From an uncultured Prevotella sp. (GTDB lineage: Bacteria; Bacteroidota; Bacteroidia; Bacteroidales; Bacteroidaceae), in NCBI GenBank assembly GCA_934256705.1, contig CAKQPF010000013.1, positions 3,177 through 67,176 of the forward strand: 64,000 bases of DNA, in the 5' to 3' direction. This document shows positions 16,339 to 25,995 of the stretch, piece by piece. The notes below the pieces were generated by a model. The model saw only the letters and a program-made list of their open reading frames with translations. It was not told the DNA's origin and ran no database searches. Position 1 is the stretch's first letter. The number at the start of each line of letters is the position of its first letter. The position numbers and the translations under genes are program-made.

Positions 16339-18186
16339 TTATATTTCAGAAAGTTCCAGCCAGCGCATTTCCTTCTCGTCGAGTTCCTCGTTGAGTATAG
16401 GGAGTCGCTTGCTCATTTCCGTTATCTGTTCTACGGAGACAGAGCCGGAACTAAGTGCTGTCTCAATGCTCTCTTTCTCTGCTGTCAGAGCTTCGATGTC
16501 CTTTTCCAGTTGGGCAAACTCCTGTTTTTCCTTGAAAGTCATCTTGCGTTTCTGCGGAGCGGCATTAGGGTCTCGCTGACTTTTTCCGGTCTGCGAAGGT
16601 ATAGGAGCATTGCTGGAGCCCCGTGAAGAGGCTGCTTTCTGTGCGGCTTCTTTCAGTTCGGCGGTCTTTTTATCCTCCAGTTTCTGCCATTCCCGATACT
16701 GTGTGTAATTGCCAGGGAAGTCCTTTACCTCGCCTTCACCTCTGAACACGAGCAGATGATCCACCACTTTATCCATGAAATAGCGGTCGTGGCTGACTAC
16801 GATGACACAGCCTGGGAAATCCTGCAAGTATTCTTCAAGAATCTGTAATGTCTTGATGTCGAGGTCGTTTGTAGGCTCGTCGAGAACGAGAAAGTTCGGA
16901 TTGCGCATCAAGACGGTGCAGAGATAGAGTTTTCTCTTCTCGCCTCCCGACAGTTTATAGACGTAGTTGTACTGCTGGTCAGGAGTAAACAGGAAGTGCT
17001 GGAGAAACTGTGAAGCACTGAGATGTCGTCCCTGACCGAGGTCTATATAGTCTGCGATGTCCCTTACCACGTCAATCACCTTCTGACTTTCATCAAATTG
17101 CAGACCTTCCTGTGAGAAATAACCGAATTTCACGGTCTCTCCGATGTCGAATTTGCCGGAGTCAACAGGCTCAATGCCAAGAAGGAGCTTGAGGAATGTG
17201 GATTTTCCAGTGCCGTTATTGCCCACAATGCCCATTTTTTCAAAGCGGGCAAAGTTGTAATAGAAGTCCTTCAGGATGGTCTTTCCTTCCGTAGAAGCAT
17301 CGTCTCTTGCAGGAAAAGCCTTTGAAACGTACTGACATTCAAATATTTTTGAGCCGATATATACGTTGCTTGCCTTCAGTCTGATCTGGCGTTCTTCGAT
17401 GCGTTGCTTTGCCACTTTTTCCAGTTCGTAGAACGCATCCTCACGGTATCTCGCCTTATGTCCGCGGGCCTGCGGCTGACGGCGCATCCATTCAAGTTCG
17501 CGACGGTAGAGATTGTTTGCATGTTCGATGTTTGCACGAGTGGCATCAATCCTCTGCTGGCGCTTCTCCAGATAGTAGGAGTAGGACCCTTTGTAGGAAT
17601 ATATCGTCTTGTTGTCGAGTTCCAGAATGACGGAACATACATTGTCAAGGAAATAGCGGTCGTGTGTGACCATGAGCAGAGACCGGTTGCCACGGGAGAG
17701 AAAGCCTTCGAGCCACACCACCATCTCAAGGTCGAGGTGGTTAGTCGGCTCATCCAGGATGAGAAGGTCAGGATTTGAAATCAGAGTCTGAGCCAAAGCG
17801 ACCCTTTTCTGCTGTCCTCCGCTGAGCTGGGCGATAGGCTGGTTGAGGTCTTTGATTCTGAGTTGGGTGAGTATCTGCTTGGCTTTCAGTTGGGCATCAT
17901 CATCGAAATCCACGCCGTGAAAGCATGCTTCGAGTACGGAAGCGCCTTCGGGAAACTTCGGTTCCTGCCTGAGATAGCCCACCTTTATGCCGTTTCGATA
18001 GATGATAGCACCGGAATCACAGCTCTCATCGCCTGTAAGCATGGAGAGAAGAGTCGTCTTTCCCGTTCCATTCTGCGCGATGAGACCGACGCGCTGTCCC
18101 TCTCCGATGGAGAAAGAGATGTCCTCAAAGAGCACTCTCTCGCCGAATCTCTTGCTGACGTTCTGGATATCTAATAGTGGTTGCAT
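16339..18186 (-). CDS. ABC-F ATPase, Uup-like
   Basis: 615 residues with two ATP-binding cassettes and no membrane segment. Walker A motifs are AQNGTGKTT (about residue 36) and GNNGTGKST; signature motifs are LSGGQQKR and LSGGEKRK; both Walker B segments are followed by EPTNHLD or EPTNDLD. A charged linker joins the domains, and a C-terminal coiled coil (MTFKEKQEFAQLEKDIEAL) is the Uup-type extension that binds branched DNA or ribosomes. ABC-F proteins act on the ribosome E site. A resistance role is not indicated. Confidence 0.92.
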   Translation of the reverse strand: MQPLLDIQNVSKRFGERVLFEDISFSIGEGQRVGLIAQNGTGKTTLLSMLTGDESCDSGAIIYRNGIKVGYLRQEPKFPEGASVLEACFHGVDFDDDAQLKAKQILTQLRIKDLNQPIAQLSGGQQKRVALAQTLISNPDLLILDEPTNHLDLEMVVWLEGFLSRGNRSLLMVTHDRYFLDNVCSVILELDNKTIYSYKGSYSYYLEKRQQRIDATRANIEHANNLYRRELEWMRRQPQARGHKARYREDAFYELEKVAKQRIEERQIRLKASNVYIGSKIFECQYVSKAFPARDDASTEGKTILKDFYYNFARFEKMGIVGNNGTGKSTFLKLLLGIEPVDSGKFDIGETVKFGYFSQEGLQFDESQKVIDVVRDIADYIDLGQGRHLSASQFLQHFLFTPDQQYNYVYKLSGGEKRKLYLCTVLMRNPNFLVLDEPTNDLDIKTLQILEEYLQDFPGCVIVVSHDRYFMDKVVDHLLVFRGEGEVKDFPGNYTQYREWQKLEDKKTAELKEAAQKAASSRGSSNAPIPSQTGKSQRDPNAAPQKRKMTFKEKQEFAQLEKDIEALTAEKESIETALSSGSVSVEQITEMSKRLPILNEELDEKEMRWLELSEI

Positions 18187-18335
18187 TTATTTTAACGAAG
18201 AATGAAATGTGAAGAATGAAATATGAAAGATGCTGATGAGGCAACTCTACATGAGTATTACGCTCAGGCTTGTTTGCTGCCTAAGCGTTGATTTACAGTT
18301 GGTTATGTCGAGTTTGATTCTTGATTTCTCCAGAT

Positions 18336-18947
18336 TTACTCTTCCTCTACTGCAGGAGCATTGATAATCATGTCGATATAATCGAGAATTTCCTCACGTC
18401 CCTGTTTCTTTTCAGATGAAGAAATGAAATAAGGAGGCAGTTCCTCCCATACGTCAAGGAGCGACTTCATGTATTTGTCGGCATTTGATTTCGCCTTCAC
18501 CGGACCGAGTTTGTCTGCCTTTGTGAACACTATACAGAAAGGAACACCGTTCTCGCCAAGCCAGTCCATAAACTCGCGGTCTATCTTCTGAGGGTCATGA
18601 CGGATGTCGATAAGGAGGAAAACATTCACCAACTGCTCGCGCTGGAGGATATAAGTTGAAATCATCTTGGTGATGTCATCCTGCACCTTCTTCGACCTTT
18701 TGGCAAAACCATAGCCTGGAAGGTCAACGATATACCATGAATCGTTGATTATGAAATGATTGATTAGCAGGGTCTTGCCTGGAGTAGCGGATGTCTTTGC
18801 AAGACCTTTATGATTGCAAAGCATATTGATGAGGCTGGATTTGCCCACATTACTTCTGCCGATGAAGGCAAACTCCATCATGTTATCTTTAGGGCACTGC
18901 GACAATTTCGCAGCACTTATCTTGAATTCAGACTTTTTGATTTCCAT
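18336..18947 (-). CDS. engB: Ribosome biogenesis GTPase YihA/YsxC/EngB
   Basis: 203 residues. GTPase motifs are G1 GRSNVGKSS, G3 DLPGYGFAK and G4 FTKADK, with the expected short N-terminus (IKKSEFKISA). It assists late large-subunit assembly. It lies about 80 bases downstream of the TPR protein gene on the same strand. Confidence 0.97.
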   Translation of the reverse strand: MEIKKSEFKISAAKLSQCPKDNMMEFAFIGRSNVGKSSLINMLCNHKGLAKTSATPGKTLLINHFIINDSWYIVDLPGYGFAKRSKKVQDDITKMISTYILQREQLVNVFLLIDIRHDPQKIDREFMDWLGENGVPFCIVFTKADKLGPVKAKSNADKYMKSLLDVWEELPPYFISSSEKKQGREEILDYIDMIINAPAVEEE

Positions 18948-19027
18948 ATATTCTCAAAAAAAGTGGGATGAAAAAATGAATAGTATTGCTAAATGGCTGT
19001 CTTTCCTGACGATAAAAATATGGGTAA

Positions 19028-20710
19028 TTACTTGCCATATTTATCGATGAGAGGCTGTGCCATTGGTGAATTGAGCGCTTTTGCCTTCTCCAGTTCAGCC
19101 AAACCGTCCTTTTTCTTGCCTTTCTGGATAAGGGCGAGTCCGAGGATAGCGTGGGCATCACCATAGTCAGGGAACCTCTCTACGCACTCTTTTGCGGCTG
19201 CCAGACCCTCATCGAGCATGTTTACACGGACGTAGAGCAATGCTTTCTCAGCATGATATGCGCCTTCTTCAGGATCCATTTCGCATGCTTTATTTATATC
19301 GTTGATGGCTTGCTGGAACAGACGGCAACGCATTTCGGTCTGCTCACGCATGTAATAGAAGTTTGCATTGAGACGTCCTTCCATGATTTTTTCGTAAGTA
19401 TAGAGGTCGGTTACGGCTTTACGTGACATTCCTACCTCGTCAAGATATTGCGCACGAGCAAAGAAATATGGAGCGGCGTCAGCTCTGTAAGGCTCTGAAA
19501 AACATGCTACTGCACTGTCAAGCAATGCTATTACAGTCTCTTTTGGGGCTTTAATGTTCTGCTGACACAAAGCTGCAGAGAAGAAACATTCTGCACTTCG
19601 CATATTCGTCTTGCTGACATTGACGAAGAGTTCGCAGGCTTTCTCATAATCCTTTTGTGCATACAGTATCTTAGCCTTGTGGAGAGTGTAGGCAGGAAGC
19701 GGATTGATAGCGTACGCAGCATCAATTTCCTCTATGGCTTTGTCGAGAGTCCAGGCGGTGAAAGTGGAGTCATTGCTCAGCAACACCTTATTATATATAA
19801 TGCGAGAGTAGGCAAAATGCGCCTCGTCCTTCTTCTCGCTCTTCTCTATTCCTTCCTTCATCACCTGGTCTGCCTGTGCATATTCGCCCTGGTCAGTAAG
19901 TGTTGCAGCCTTGGTCTCATAGCCTTCGTATGCTGTTGGGAAACGATTGATAAACTCATCAGCGGTGGCTATCATGTTCTTTGCAGTGCTTCTGCTCTGC
20001 GACATCATGAGGGCAAGCAGTGCTTGCTGGAAATCTTCCGGCAGTGCCACTCGCATATTTGTCTGGCGGATGGTAGCCTGATTGGCTGTAAGGCCGTTCA
20101 CAGTCATGGACATGGCATACTGTGCACTTGGACAATAGAGGTCTGTGCGCTTGGTGGCAGGCTGCATGAGTCCCATCAACTCACCGTTGGAATTGAGGAA
20201 AGGCGAGCCTGCGAGCTCGTCAGGAGCCGTCTGCTCAAAGGTATAGTAAGGCAGATTCTGGTCGAAAGTTTCGACAATAGACGGAGAAAAGCGCTTTATC
20301 ACCGGATTCTTTATATCATATTCCACCAGCCAACACTCGCCTCCAACTGCTACAGGAGTGGAAGTAACCACCGCAGGAGTAATCTGCATCTTCTTTCCTT
20401 CTGGGATAATGACGCGAAACTTTGAGACATTGTATATCTCATTGGCACCTATGAGGCAGTCAACGTCATATTTTCTGCCTTGGGCATCAATGACATTGGC
20501 GGATGAAGCACCTACAAATGCATCCCAGGTGCTAAGAGCTATGCCGTCAGTACTGGTGAAAATTCCGTAACTTGTATGCAGAAGTTTGCCTTCTTCATTG
20601 AAGGTCGTGAGTTTGAAGACGTTTTTTGCCGCTTTCTTCACATGTGATGACTGTGCAATTACAGGCATTACGCATGCAAAAAGCATGATTATTGCGATTA
20701 TCTTTTTCAT
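19028..20710 (-). CDS. Periplasmic protein with degenerate trypsin-like domain and TPR repeats
   Basis: 560 residues from ATG 20710, chosen because it starts a signal peptide (MKKIIAIIMLFACVMPVIAQ); the longer frame upstream is low-complexity sequence. Residues about 25-230 look like an HtrA/trypsin fold (GIFTSTDGIALSTWDAFVGA; LAGSPFLNSNGELMGL), but the catalytic triad appears lost: the His position reads Asp63, the Asp region reads NVSKF near 95, and the Ser motif reads ELAGSP with Ala167. The rest is a run of TPR-like helices ending LALIQKGKKKDGLAELEKAK. It is likely a binding or scaffold protein of the periplasm, not a protease. The alignment was made by eye. Confidence 0.7.
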   Translation of the reverse strand: MKKIIAIIMLFACVMPVIAQSSHVKKAAKNVFKLTTFNEEGKLLHTSYGIFTSTDGIALSTWDAFVGASSANVIDAQGRKYDVDCLIGANEIYNVSKFRVIIPEGKKMQITPAVVTSTPVAVGGECWLVEYDIKNPVIKRFSPSIVETFDQNLPYYTFEQTAPDELAGSPFLNSNGELMGLMQPATKRTDLYCPSAQYAMSMTVNGLTANQATIRQTNMRVALPEDFQQALLALMMSQSRSTAKNMIATADEFINRFPTAYEGYETKAATLTDQGEYAQADQVMKEGIEKSEKKDEAHFAYSRIIYNKVLLSNDSTFTAWTLDKAIEEIDAAYAINPLPAYTLHKAKILYAQKDYEKACELFVNVSKTNMRSAECFFSAALCQQNIKAPKETVIALLDSAVACFSEPYRADAAPYFFARAQYLDEVGMSRKAVTDLYTYEKIMEGRLNANFYYMREQTEMRCRLFQQAINDINKACEMDPEEGAYHAEKALLYVRVNMLDEGLAAAKECVERFPDYGDAHAILGLALIQKGKKKDGLAELEKAKALNSPMAQPLIDKYGK

Positions 20711-20851
20711 CTTTTTGTTGTTTAGTTGTTTGGTTGTCTTGTTGTTTAGTTCTTTGGTCGATTTGTTTTTAGAGGTAAAATATAAGATTTTACTGCAAAT
20801 CACTAAGTCACAAAACTGCAAGACCTCCAAACAACAAAGCATAAATAATGG

Positions 20852-22516
20852 TTAATTGTTTTTGTTAAGCAGCTCTTTTGCATTGATGATGGCAGCCTCG
20901 GAGATATTTTCTCCGCTGAGCATCTGCGCGATTTCCTGCACTCTTTCCTCATCGGTCAGACGGCGCATGATGGACGTTGTGCCATCTTCAGTGTCATGTT
21001 TCTCCACCTTATAGTGAGCTGTTCCTCTGGCAGCAATCTGTGGAAGATGCGTGATACTGAGCACCTGACGGTCAGATTTGCCCATCTGCAGCATTATGTC
21101 TGCCATCTTTTCCGCCATCTTTCCGCTGACGCCTGTGTCTATTTCGTCGAAGATGATGGTAGGAAGCTTGATTGCTCCGCTAATCATAGCCTTGAGAGAG
21201 AGCATCACTCTCGCTATTTCGCCACCGGAAGCGACTTGTGAAACCGGGCGCATAGCCATGCCTTTGTTTGCTGAGAAGAGGAAGGCGACGTGGTCAAGAC
21301 CGTCGTGTCCCATTTCAACAGCTTTGATTTCAACGGCAAACTGCACGTTTGGCATACCGAGAGAGACGAGCCTTTCGTGTATTTCCTTCTCGATAATCTT
21401 GGCTGACTTGTGTCTTGTCTTGCTCAGAATGCTTGCTTTTTCCATTGCAGCAGTTCTGAGTTTTTCCACAAGTTCAGTCTGTGTAGTCAGTTCCATGTCG
21501 GAATTGTCTATCACATCTACATCCTTTTGCAGTCTGTTTCTTTCCTCAATGAGTTCCTCCACCGTTTTCATGTTGTATTTACGTTGTAGGGAATAGATGG
21601 TGTCGAGGCGCTCATTTATTTGCTCAAGCCTTTGAGGATCAAAGTCAACATCATCCAATGCGTAGCTGACTTCTGAAGCAATGTCCTTTATCTCTATGTA
21701 AGCAGAGCCTAATCTGTCGTTTATTTCGCTGATTTTAGGGTACAGTTGGGAGATGGATTCGATGCGTGAGCACACCGTTTTCAGGTTTCCGACGATGTCA
21801 TTTTCATCGCCAGAGAGCAGTTCGGTGGCTTCATAAAGGGCCGCTTTGATGTCTTCTGTATGCGAAGCGCTGCGGCTTTCATTCTCCAGATCTTCCTGTT
21901 CGCCCTCTGAAAGGTTGGCTTCTGTCAGTTCGTTGAGCTGGAAACGCATGAATTCCTCATTGCGTTGTGACTCTGATATCTGCTGACGAAGGCGCTGCAA
22001 AGCCGTTTCTGCATCGTGATAAGCCTTGAAAGCCTTGGTGAAAGCATTCCTTTCAAGCGTGTTTTGCGCTATAATGTCAATGGTATTGAGTTGGAAATCC
22101 TCCTTTTGAAGCAAGAGATTCTGATGCTGGGAGTGGACATCCATGAGCATTTCGCCAAGTTGTCGCATCTGATGAATGGTGGCAGGCGTGTCATTTATGA
22201 AGCCTCGGCTCTTTCCGGATGCTGTAAGTTCGCGGCGAATGATGCAGTCTTCTGGGTCGAAATCTATGTCATTATCCTCAAACCATTTGCTGATGCCATA
22301 TTTGGAGAGGTCGAAATGCGCTTCGATAGTGCACTTTTGAGCTCCTGACTTTATGGCTTTCGAGTCGGCACGTTGTCCCATCAGCAAGCCGATAGCGCCG
22401 AGAATGATGCTCTTTCCAGCGCCTGTCTCACCTGTAATGACGGAGAATCCAGCCTCAAACTCTATGTCGAGGGAGTCAATCAGGGCAAAGTTTTTAATGT
22501 GTAATAGCTTAAGCAT
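20852..22516 (-). CDS. recN: DNA repair ATPase RecN
   Basis: 554 residues. Walker A GETGAGKSIILGAIGLL near the N-terminus, a long central coiled coil (about residues 160-370), then the ABC signature SGGEIARVMLSLKAM and Walker B TIIFDEIDTGVSG. It is an SMC-like protein acting at double-strand breaks. The start codon is three bases after the DUF4835 stop, so the two are one operon. Confidence 0.97.
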   Translation of the reverse strand: MLKLLHIKNFALIDSLDIEFEAGFSVITGETGAGKSIILGAIGLLMGQRADSKAIKSGAQKCTIEAHFDLSKYGISKWFEDNDIDFDPEDCIIRRELTASGKSRGFINDTPATIHQMRQLGEMLMDVHSQHQNLLLQKEDFQLNTIDIIAQNTLERNAFTKAFKAYHDAETALQRLRQQISESQRNEEFMRFQLNELTEANLSEGEQEDLENESRSASHTEDIKAALYEATELLSGDENDIVGNLKTVCSRIESISQLYPKISEINDRLGSAYIEIKDIASEVSYALDDVDFDPQRLEQINERLDTIYSLQRKYNMKTVEELIEERNRLQKDVDVIDNSDMELTTQTELVEKLRTAAMEKASILSKTRHKSAKIIEKEIHERLVSLGMPNVQFAVEIKAVEMGHDGLDHVAFLFSANKGMAMRPVSQVASGGEIARVMLSLKAMISGAIKLPTIIFDEIDTGVSGKMAEKMADIMLQMGKSDRQVLSITHLPQIAARGTAHYKVEKHDTEDGTTSIMRRLTDEERVQEIAQMLSGENISEAAIINAKELLNKNN

Positions 22517-22519
22517 GGT

Positions 22520-23452
22520 TTACTGTTTGATCTTTTCCCACTGGGAATTTTGTGAAGCATTGATGCTTTGGAGAATTTCATAGACGCTTTCTTTTTCCTT
22601 TTGCGTCCCTTTACCTTTATATATATTGGCAAGTTCGTCTTTCTTGAATTCCGTCCAGATTTGTGGTAACAGCGAGAGAGGACGGTCGGTATGTGCTTTT
22701 TTCAGGTTGTTCTCGATGGTAGTCGTTATTTCCGTGCGACCTCGCTCCACGTTGTTTGCCATTTCGTCCAGCCCTTTCCGGTAGTAATCATATTGCAGTT
22801 GGCGGAAAGGAGCCATGGCTCCATCGAGGTAATCATTGATTATTGCGAAGCGATTCTTGGAATTGTCGAATGCTTTCCATCCGGAGAAAGCGAGGTTTTG
22901 CGCATTGTTTGTCAGGTTCATACAGCGCTGCAGTATCTCTTCACCGCCATTGGGGGAGAATGTTTCGAGGTCAAGACCAATGATAAGGAAGGCATAATAG
23001 CCGATGAGAGCAGTCAACTGATTGTCGATTACGTCCTCATTAAACTCCAGTTGGTCAAACTGTGAGAACTCGAAATTGAAGTCTCCATCGTTGTTGCTGT
23101 AGAATGTGGAGGTGTAGGAACTATTGAATACCGGGCGACTTGCTTGTATCATGGCGGTACAAGTCCAGAGGTTTGTCTCCGAATTGTATTTCTTTACCGT
23201 GATGTTGAAGTTGCAAGGAATGCGCTCATGCTCCTGAAATTGCAGATTGGTCCACTGCTTGTGGTTTACAAAGTCTTCGATAGTCTCTTTGAATTTCTCA
23301 AAGACGGCATTGTCGGTGCCCTGCACTGCGTTTCGGTTGACTGTGAATTTAGCCAGCAATTCCTGTGCTGAAGCAGGGACAATACATGACCATACCATCG
23401 CCATAACGGCGATGGTACGTATCAATGATTTATTTCTTTCGAGTACAGTCAA
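22520..23452 (-). CDS. DUF4835 family secreted protein
   Basis: 310 residues. The open frame starts with TTG at 23452, and no ATG gives a complete signal peptide, so the start is a non-ATG codon (23452, or the TTG nine codons on). A signal peptide ends at VPASAQ. Family hallmarks include the MIQASRPVFNSSYTSTFYSNND segment and ALIGYYAFLIIGLDLETFSPNGGEE. DUF4835 proteins are found next to recN across Bacteroidetes; their function is not established. The neighbour expected between this gene and the exonuclease (coaBC) is absent. Confidence 0.85.
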   Translation of the reverse strand: MTVLERNKSLIRTIAVMAMVWSCIVPASAQELLAKFTVNRNAVQGTDNAVFEKFKETIEDFVNHKQWTNLQFQEHERIPCNFNITVKKYNSETNLWTCTAMIQASRPVFNSSYTSTFYSNNDGDFNFEFSQFDQLEFNEDVIDNQLTALIGYYAFLIIGLDLETFSPNGGEEILQRCMNLTNNAQNLAFSGWKAFDNSKNRFAIINDYLDGAMAPFRQLQYDYYRKGLDEMANNVERGRTEITTTIENNLKKAHTDRPLSLLPQIWTEFKKDELANIYKGKGTQKEKESVYEILQSINASQNSQWEKIKQ

Positions 23453-23476
23453 TTCTTTTTTACTTGTAATAACGTT

Positions 23477-23608
23477 GCAAGATGCGCTTTATTGTATTGT
23501 AAGCTGCACTTTATTATGAGGCAAGCTGCACTTTATAATATAGTAAATTGCACTTTATTATGAGGCAAGCTGCGCTTTGTAATATAGTACGCTGCGCTTT
23601 GTAAGATG
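23477..23608. repeat. Tandem array, six 22-bp units
   Basis: Six adjoining 22-bp units from 23477 to 23608 built on GCAAGCTGCACTTTATTATG. Units alternate between two variants (ending TATGAG or AATATA), suggesting growth by a 44-bp dimer. No spacers, so not CRISPR. It fills most of the gap between the exonuclease and DUF4835 genes. Confidence 0.9.
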
Positions 23609-23627
23609 ATAAAGGATGCTTGGTGAC

Positions 23628-24488
23628 TTACTTTCCAGCGAGTCCGGACTCACGCATTCTGATGCGGGTCATCCATTGTTTGGTCTCAAGAGGGAAGTCG
23701 CCAGCCATCATCCAGCTGAAATAACCCGGGTCGCGGCGCAATACGTCAGCCACAGTGAAGCCCTTGTATTTTCCGAAATTGAAGTATTCCTGCTTTCGTG
23801 GCTTGCCGTTCTTGTCGAGAAGAGGCTTACCGTCAGGACCTTTCACGTCGCCCCAAACCAGTCTTCCAGCGAAATCGACGTTGTCATTCTGGCGTGAGAA
23901 CTCGTTGAGAACGTCCATGTCATTCTCCAGTTGGCGCTCTTCTTCCTCCTGGTTGCCAGGAGCATACATGTCAAGTTCGCCCTGAAGCACTCTGTATGTC
24001 GCCTCTGTGTCCTGGTCAGCAAGGTGAGCCTGGAAGTCGTCTTCCATCTTTCTGCCGCAGTAGAACTTGTATGCGGCTGCAAGATTTCTGCGTTCCATCT
24101 TGTGGAAAATGGTCTGTGCGTCTATGAGACGACAGCGGGAGAAGTCATAATTCTGTCCTGCACGAAGAAATTCCTCAGCAAGCATTGGCACATCAAAGCG
24201 GTTTGAGTTGAAGCCAGCGAAGTCGCAACCCTCAAATTCGTGTGCCAAAGTGGCTGCAATCTGCTTGAAAGTAGGCTTGTCAGCCAGCATCTCGTCTGTG
24301 ATACTTGTCAGTTCGACTACCAGTTCGGGAAGTGGACGTTCGGGATTGACGAGGTGGTTACCCCTTTTCTCTGTGCCGTCAGGCATCACCTTGATATATG
24401 AAATCTGGATAATCCTGTCTTTGCTGATGTCCAGACCGGTCGTCTCAAGGTCGAAGATGACCAATGGTTTTGTAAGATTCAGTTTCAT
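23628..24488 (-). CDS. DnaQ-like 3'-5' exonuclease
   Basis: 286 residues. The DEDD exonuclease motifs are Exo I FDLETTGLD, Exo II GFNSNRFDVPMLAEEF and Exo III HLADQDTEAT. The C-terminal module FGKYKGFTVADVLRRDPGYFSWM is like that of exodeoxyribonuclease X and related nucleases. It may serve as a proofreading or repair exonuclease. It lies between dnaN and DUF4835/recN in a replication-repair cluster. Confidence 0.9.
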   Translation of the reverse strand: MKLNLTKPLVIFDLETTGLDISKDRIIQISYIKVMPDGTEKRGNHLVNPERPLPELVVELTSITDEMLADKPTFKQIAATLAHEFEGCDFAGFNSNRFDVPMLAEEFLRAGQNYDFSRCRLIDAQTIFHKMERRNLAAAYKFYCGRKMEDDFQAHLADQDTEATYRVLQGELDMYAPGNQEEEERQLENDMDVLNEFSRQNDNVDFAGRLVWGDVKGPDGKPLLDKNGKPRKQEYFNFGKYKGFTVADVLRRDPGYFSWMMAGDFPLETKQWMTRIRMRESGLAGK

Positions 24489-24681
24489 TATGGTGAGGTG
24501 GAAATGGAAATCGCCACCCTTTTATTATGTTCTATATATTAAGTAGGTGGTCAAAACTATTATGATAACAGCGGTTAAGTATGAATACCTTTCGTTATTT
24601 ATATAACAGATACGCTCTATTGCAATAATAATTCAGGCCACCTGCTTACGTGTTGGCTTTGTTTATATGGTGCGCATCCCC

Positions 24682-25806
24682 TTAGTCATTGAGGAGCATA
24701 GGCATGATAAGCATGAGCACATCCTCGCCTTCAGGCTGCTGAGCAGGAGAGATGATGCCGGCGCGACCTGGATCTGCGAGCTCGATAACTATCTCGTCAG
24801 AAGTCAGATTGTTGCATATCTCATAGAGAGCGCTGCCCTTGAATCCGATGCTCATAGGCATACCACCGTATTCGCACACCACGCTTTCACGAGCGCTTGT
24901 AGCGAATTCGATGTCCTCAGAGTTGATTTCGAGGCTGTTGAATTCGATTCTGAGTTTCACGAGCTGTGTGCTTTCGCTTGCAAAAGGCATTACGCGGCGC
25001 AGAGCACTGATGAGAGCCTTGCGGTCAATGGTGAGACGATTAGGATTATCCTGTGGAATAACGCTGTTATAGTTAGGGTATTTGCCCTCGATAAGGCGGC
25101 AACAGAGCATTCCGTCATTATATACTACCTCGGCATTGGACTGGTTGAAGCGGATAGTAACGTCGGAACCGTCATTTGCAAGCACGGTGCGGAGCAGTGT
25201 GGCAGGCTTCTTTGGCAGGATGAAAGATGCAGGAACCTCGGTCTTGCAGCCGTATATACGGTTTCTCACGAGCTTATGTCCATCACTTGCCACGATGGCC
25301 ATATAGTCTTCCTTGAGGTCGAAATAGAGACCGTTCATCACCATTCGGAGCTCATCCTGAGCGGTGGCGAAGAGTGTGCGGTTGATATTGTTGATGAGAA
25401 CATCGGAAGGAAGGACTGTGGAAGTGGCGTCCCCTTCAAGTCCTTTCATGCGAGGATATTCGTTGGCGCTTTGTCCGAAGATGCGGTATGAACCGTTCAT
25501 GTAGTTCATCTGTATGCTGTTGTCGTCGAGGTTCACGTCAAAGACGATAGGCTGTTCGGCAAGTTCCTTTACGGAAGTGAGCATTATGCGGTTAGGCACG
25601 CAGAATGAACCGTCAGAATCATATTCGATGAGATCCATGGTGCAGTTCATCATATTTGTGTTGTCAGATGCGGTGAGTGTCAGTTTGCCATCCTTTATCT
25701 CGAAGAGAAAGCACTCCAGAATGGAAATGGAGTTCTTTGGGCTTATTACTTTGCTGAGGATGTTTAGTTTGCTGCTAAGTGCAGTGCTTGAAAGTGAGAA
25801 TCTCAT
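24682..25806 (-). CDS. dnaN: DNA polymerase III beta sliding clamp
   Basis: 374 residues in three clamp domains. It starts MRFSLSSTALSSKLNILSKVISPKNSISILECFLF and ends with the clamp C-terminal motif VLMLIMPMLLND. It confers processivity on the replicase. First gene of the minus-strand cluster, with its own -7 box. Confidence 0.98.
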   Translation of the reverse strand: MRFSLSSTALSSKLNILSKVISPKNSISILECFLFEIKDGKLTLTASDNTNMMNCTMDLIEYDSDGSFCVPNRIMLTSVKELAEQPIVFDVNLDDNSIQMNYMNGSYRIFGQSANEYPRMKGLEGDATSTVLPSDVLINNINRTLFATAQDELRMVMNGLYFDLKEDYMAIVASDGHKLVRNRIYGCKTEVPASFILPKKPATLLRTVLANDGSDVTIRFNQSNAEVVYNDGMLCCRLIEGKYPNYNSVIPQDNPNRLTIDRKALISALRRVMPFASESTQLVKLRIEFNSLEINSEDIEFATSARESVVCEYGGMPMSIGFKGSALYEICNNLTSDEIVIELADPGRAGIISPAQQPEGEDVLMLIMPMLLND

Positions 25807-25849
25807 AGTTTATATTTTTTTGATTTTTATTTCTTTGCGTTTTAGGTTA

Positions 25850-25857
25850 CAAAGATA
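25850..25857 (-). promoter_or_regulatory. -7 box for dnaN
   Basis: TATCTTTG on the minus strand, about 44 bases before the dnaN ATG. Confidence 0.55.
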
Positions 25858-25995
25858 CAAAAGTTTTGGCATAATTAGAAAAATAATCGCATGAAATTTG
25901 TCTAAATTAAAAATATTTTAGTAATTTCGCAGACGGAATGTGTGAAAAACATAATTTCCCGATGATTAGCAAGAAACTTATATATAATATAAAAT

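Noticed and set aside
23477..23608. CRISPR-like array
   Set aside because: Units are contiguous with no spacers and there is no cas gene in the window.
24667..25491. 274-codon plus-strand frame over dnaN
   Set aside because: Antisense shadow of dnaN, which matches its family along its full length.
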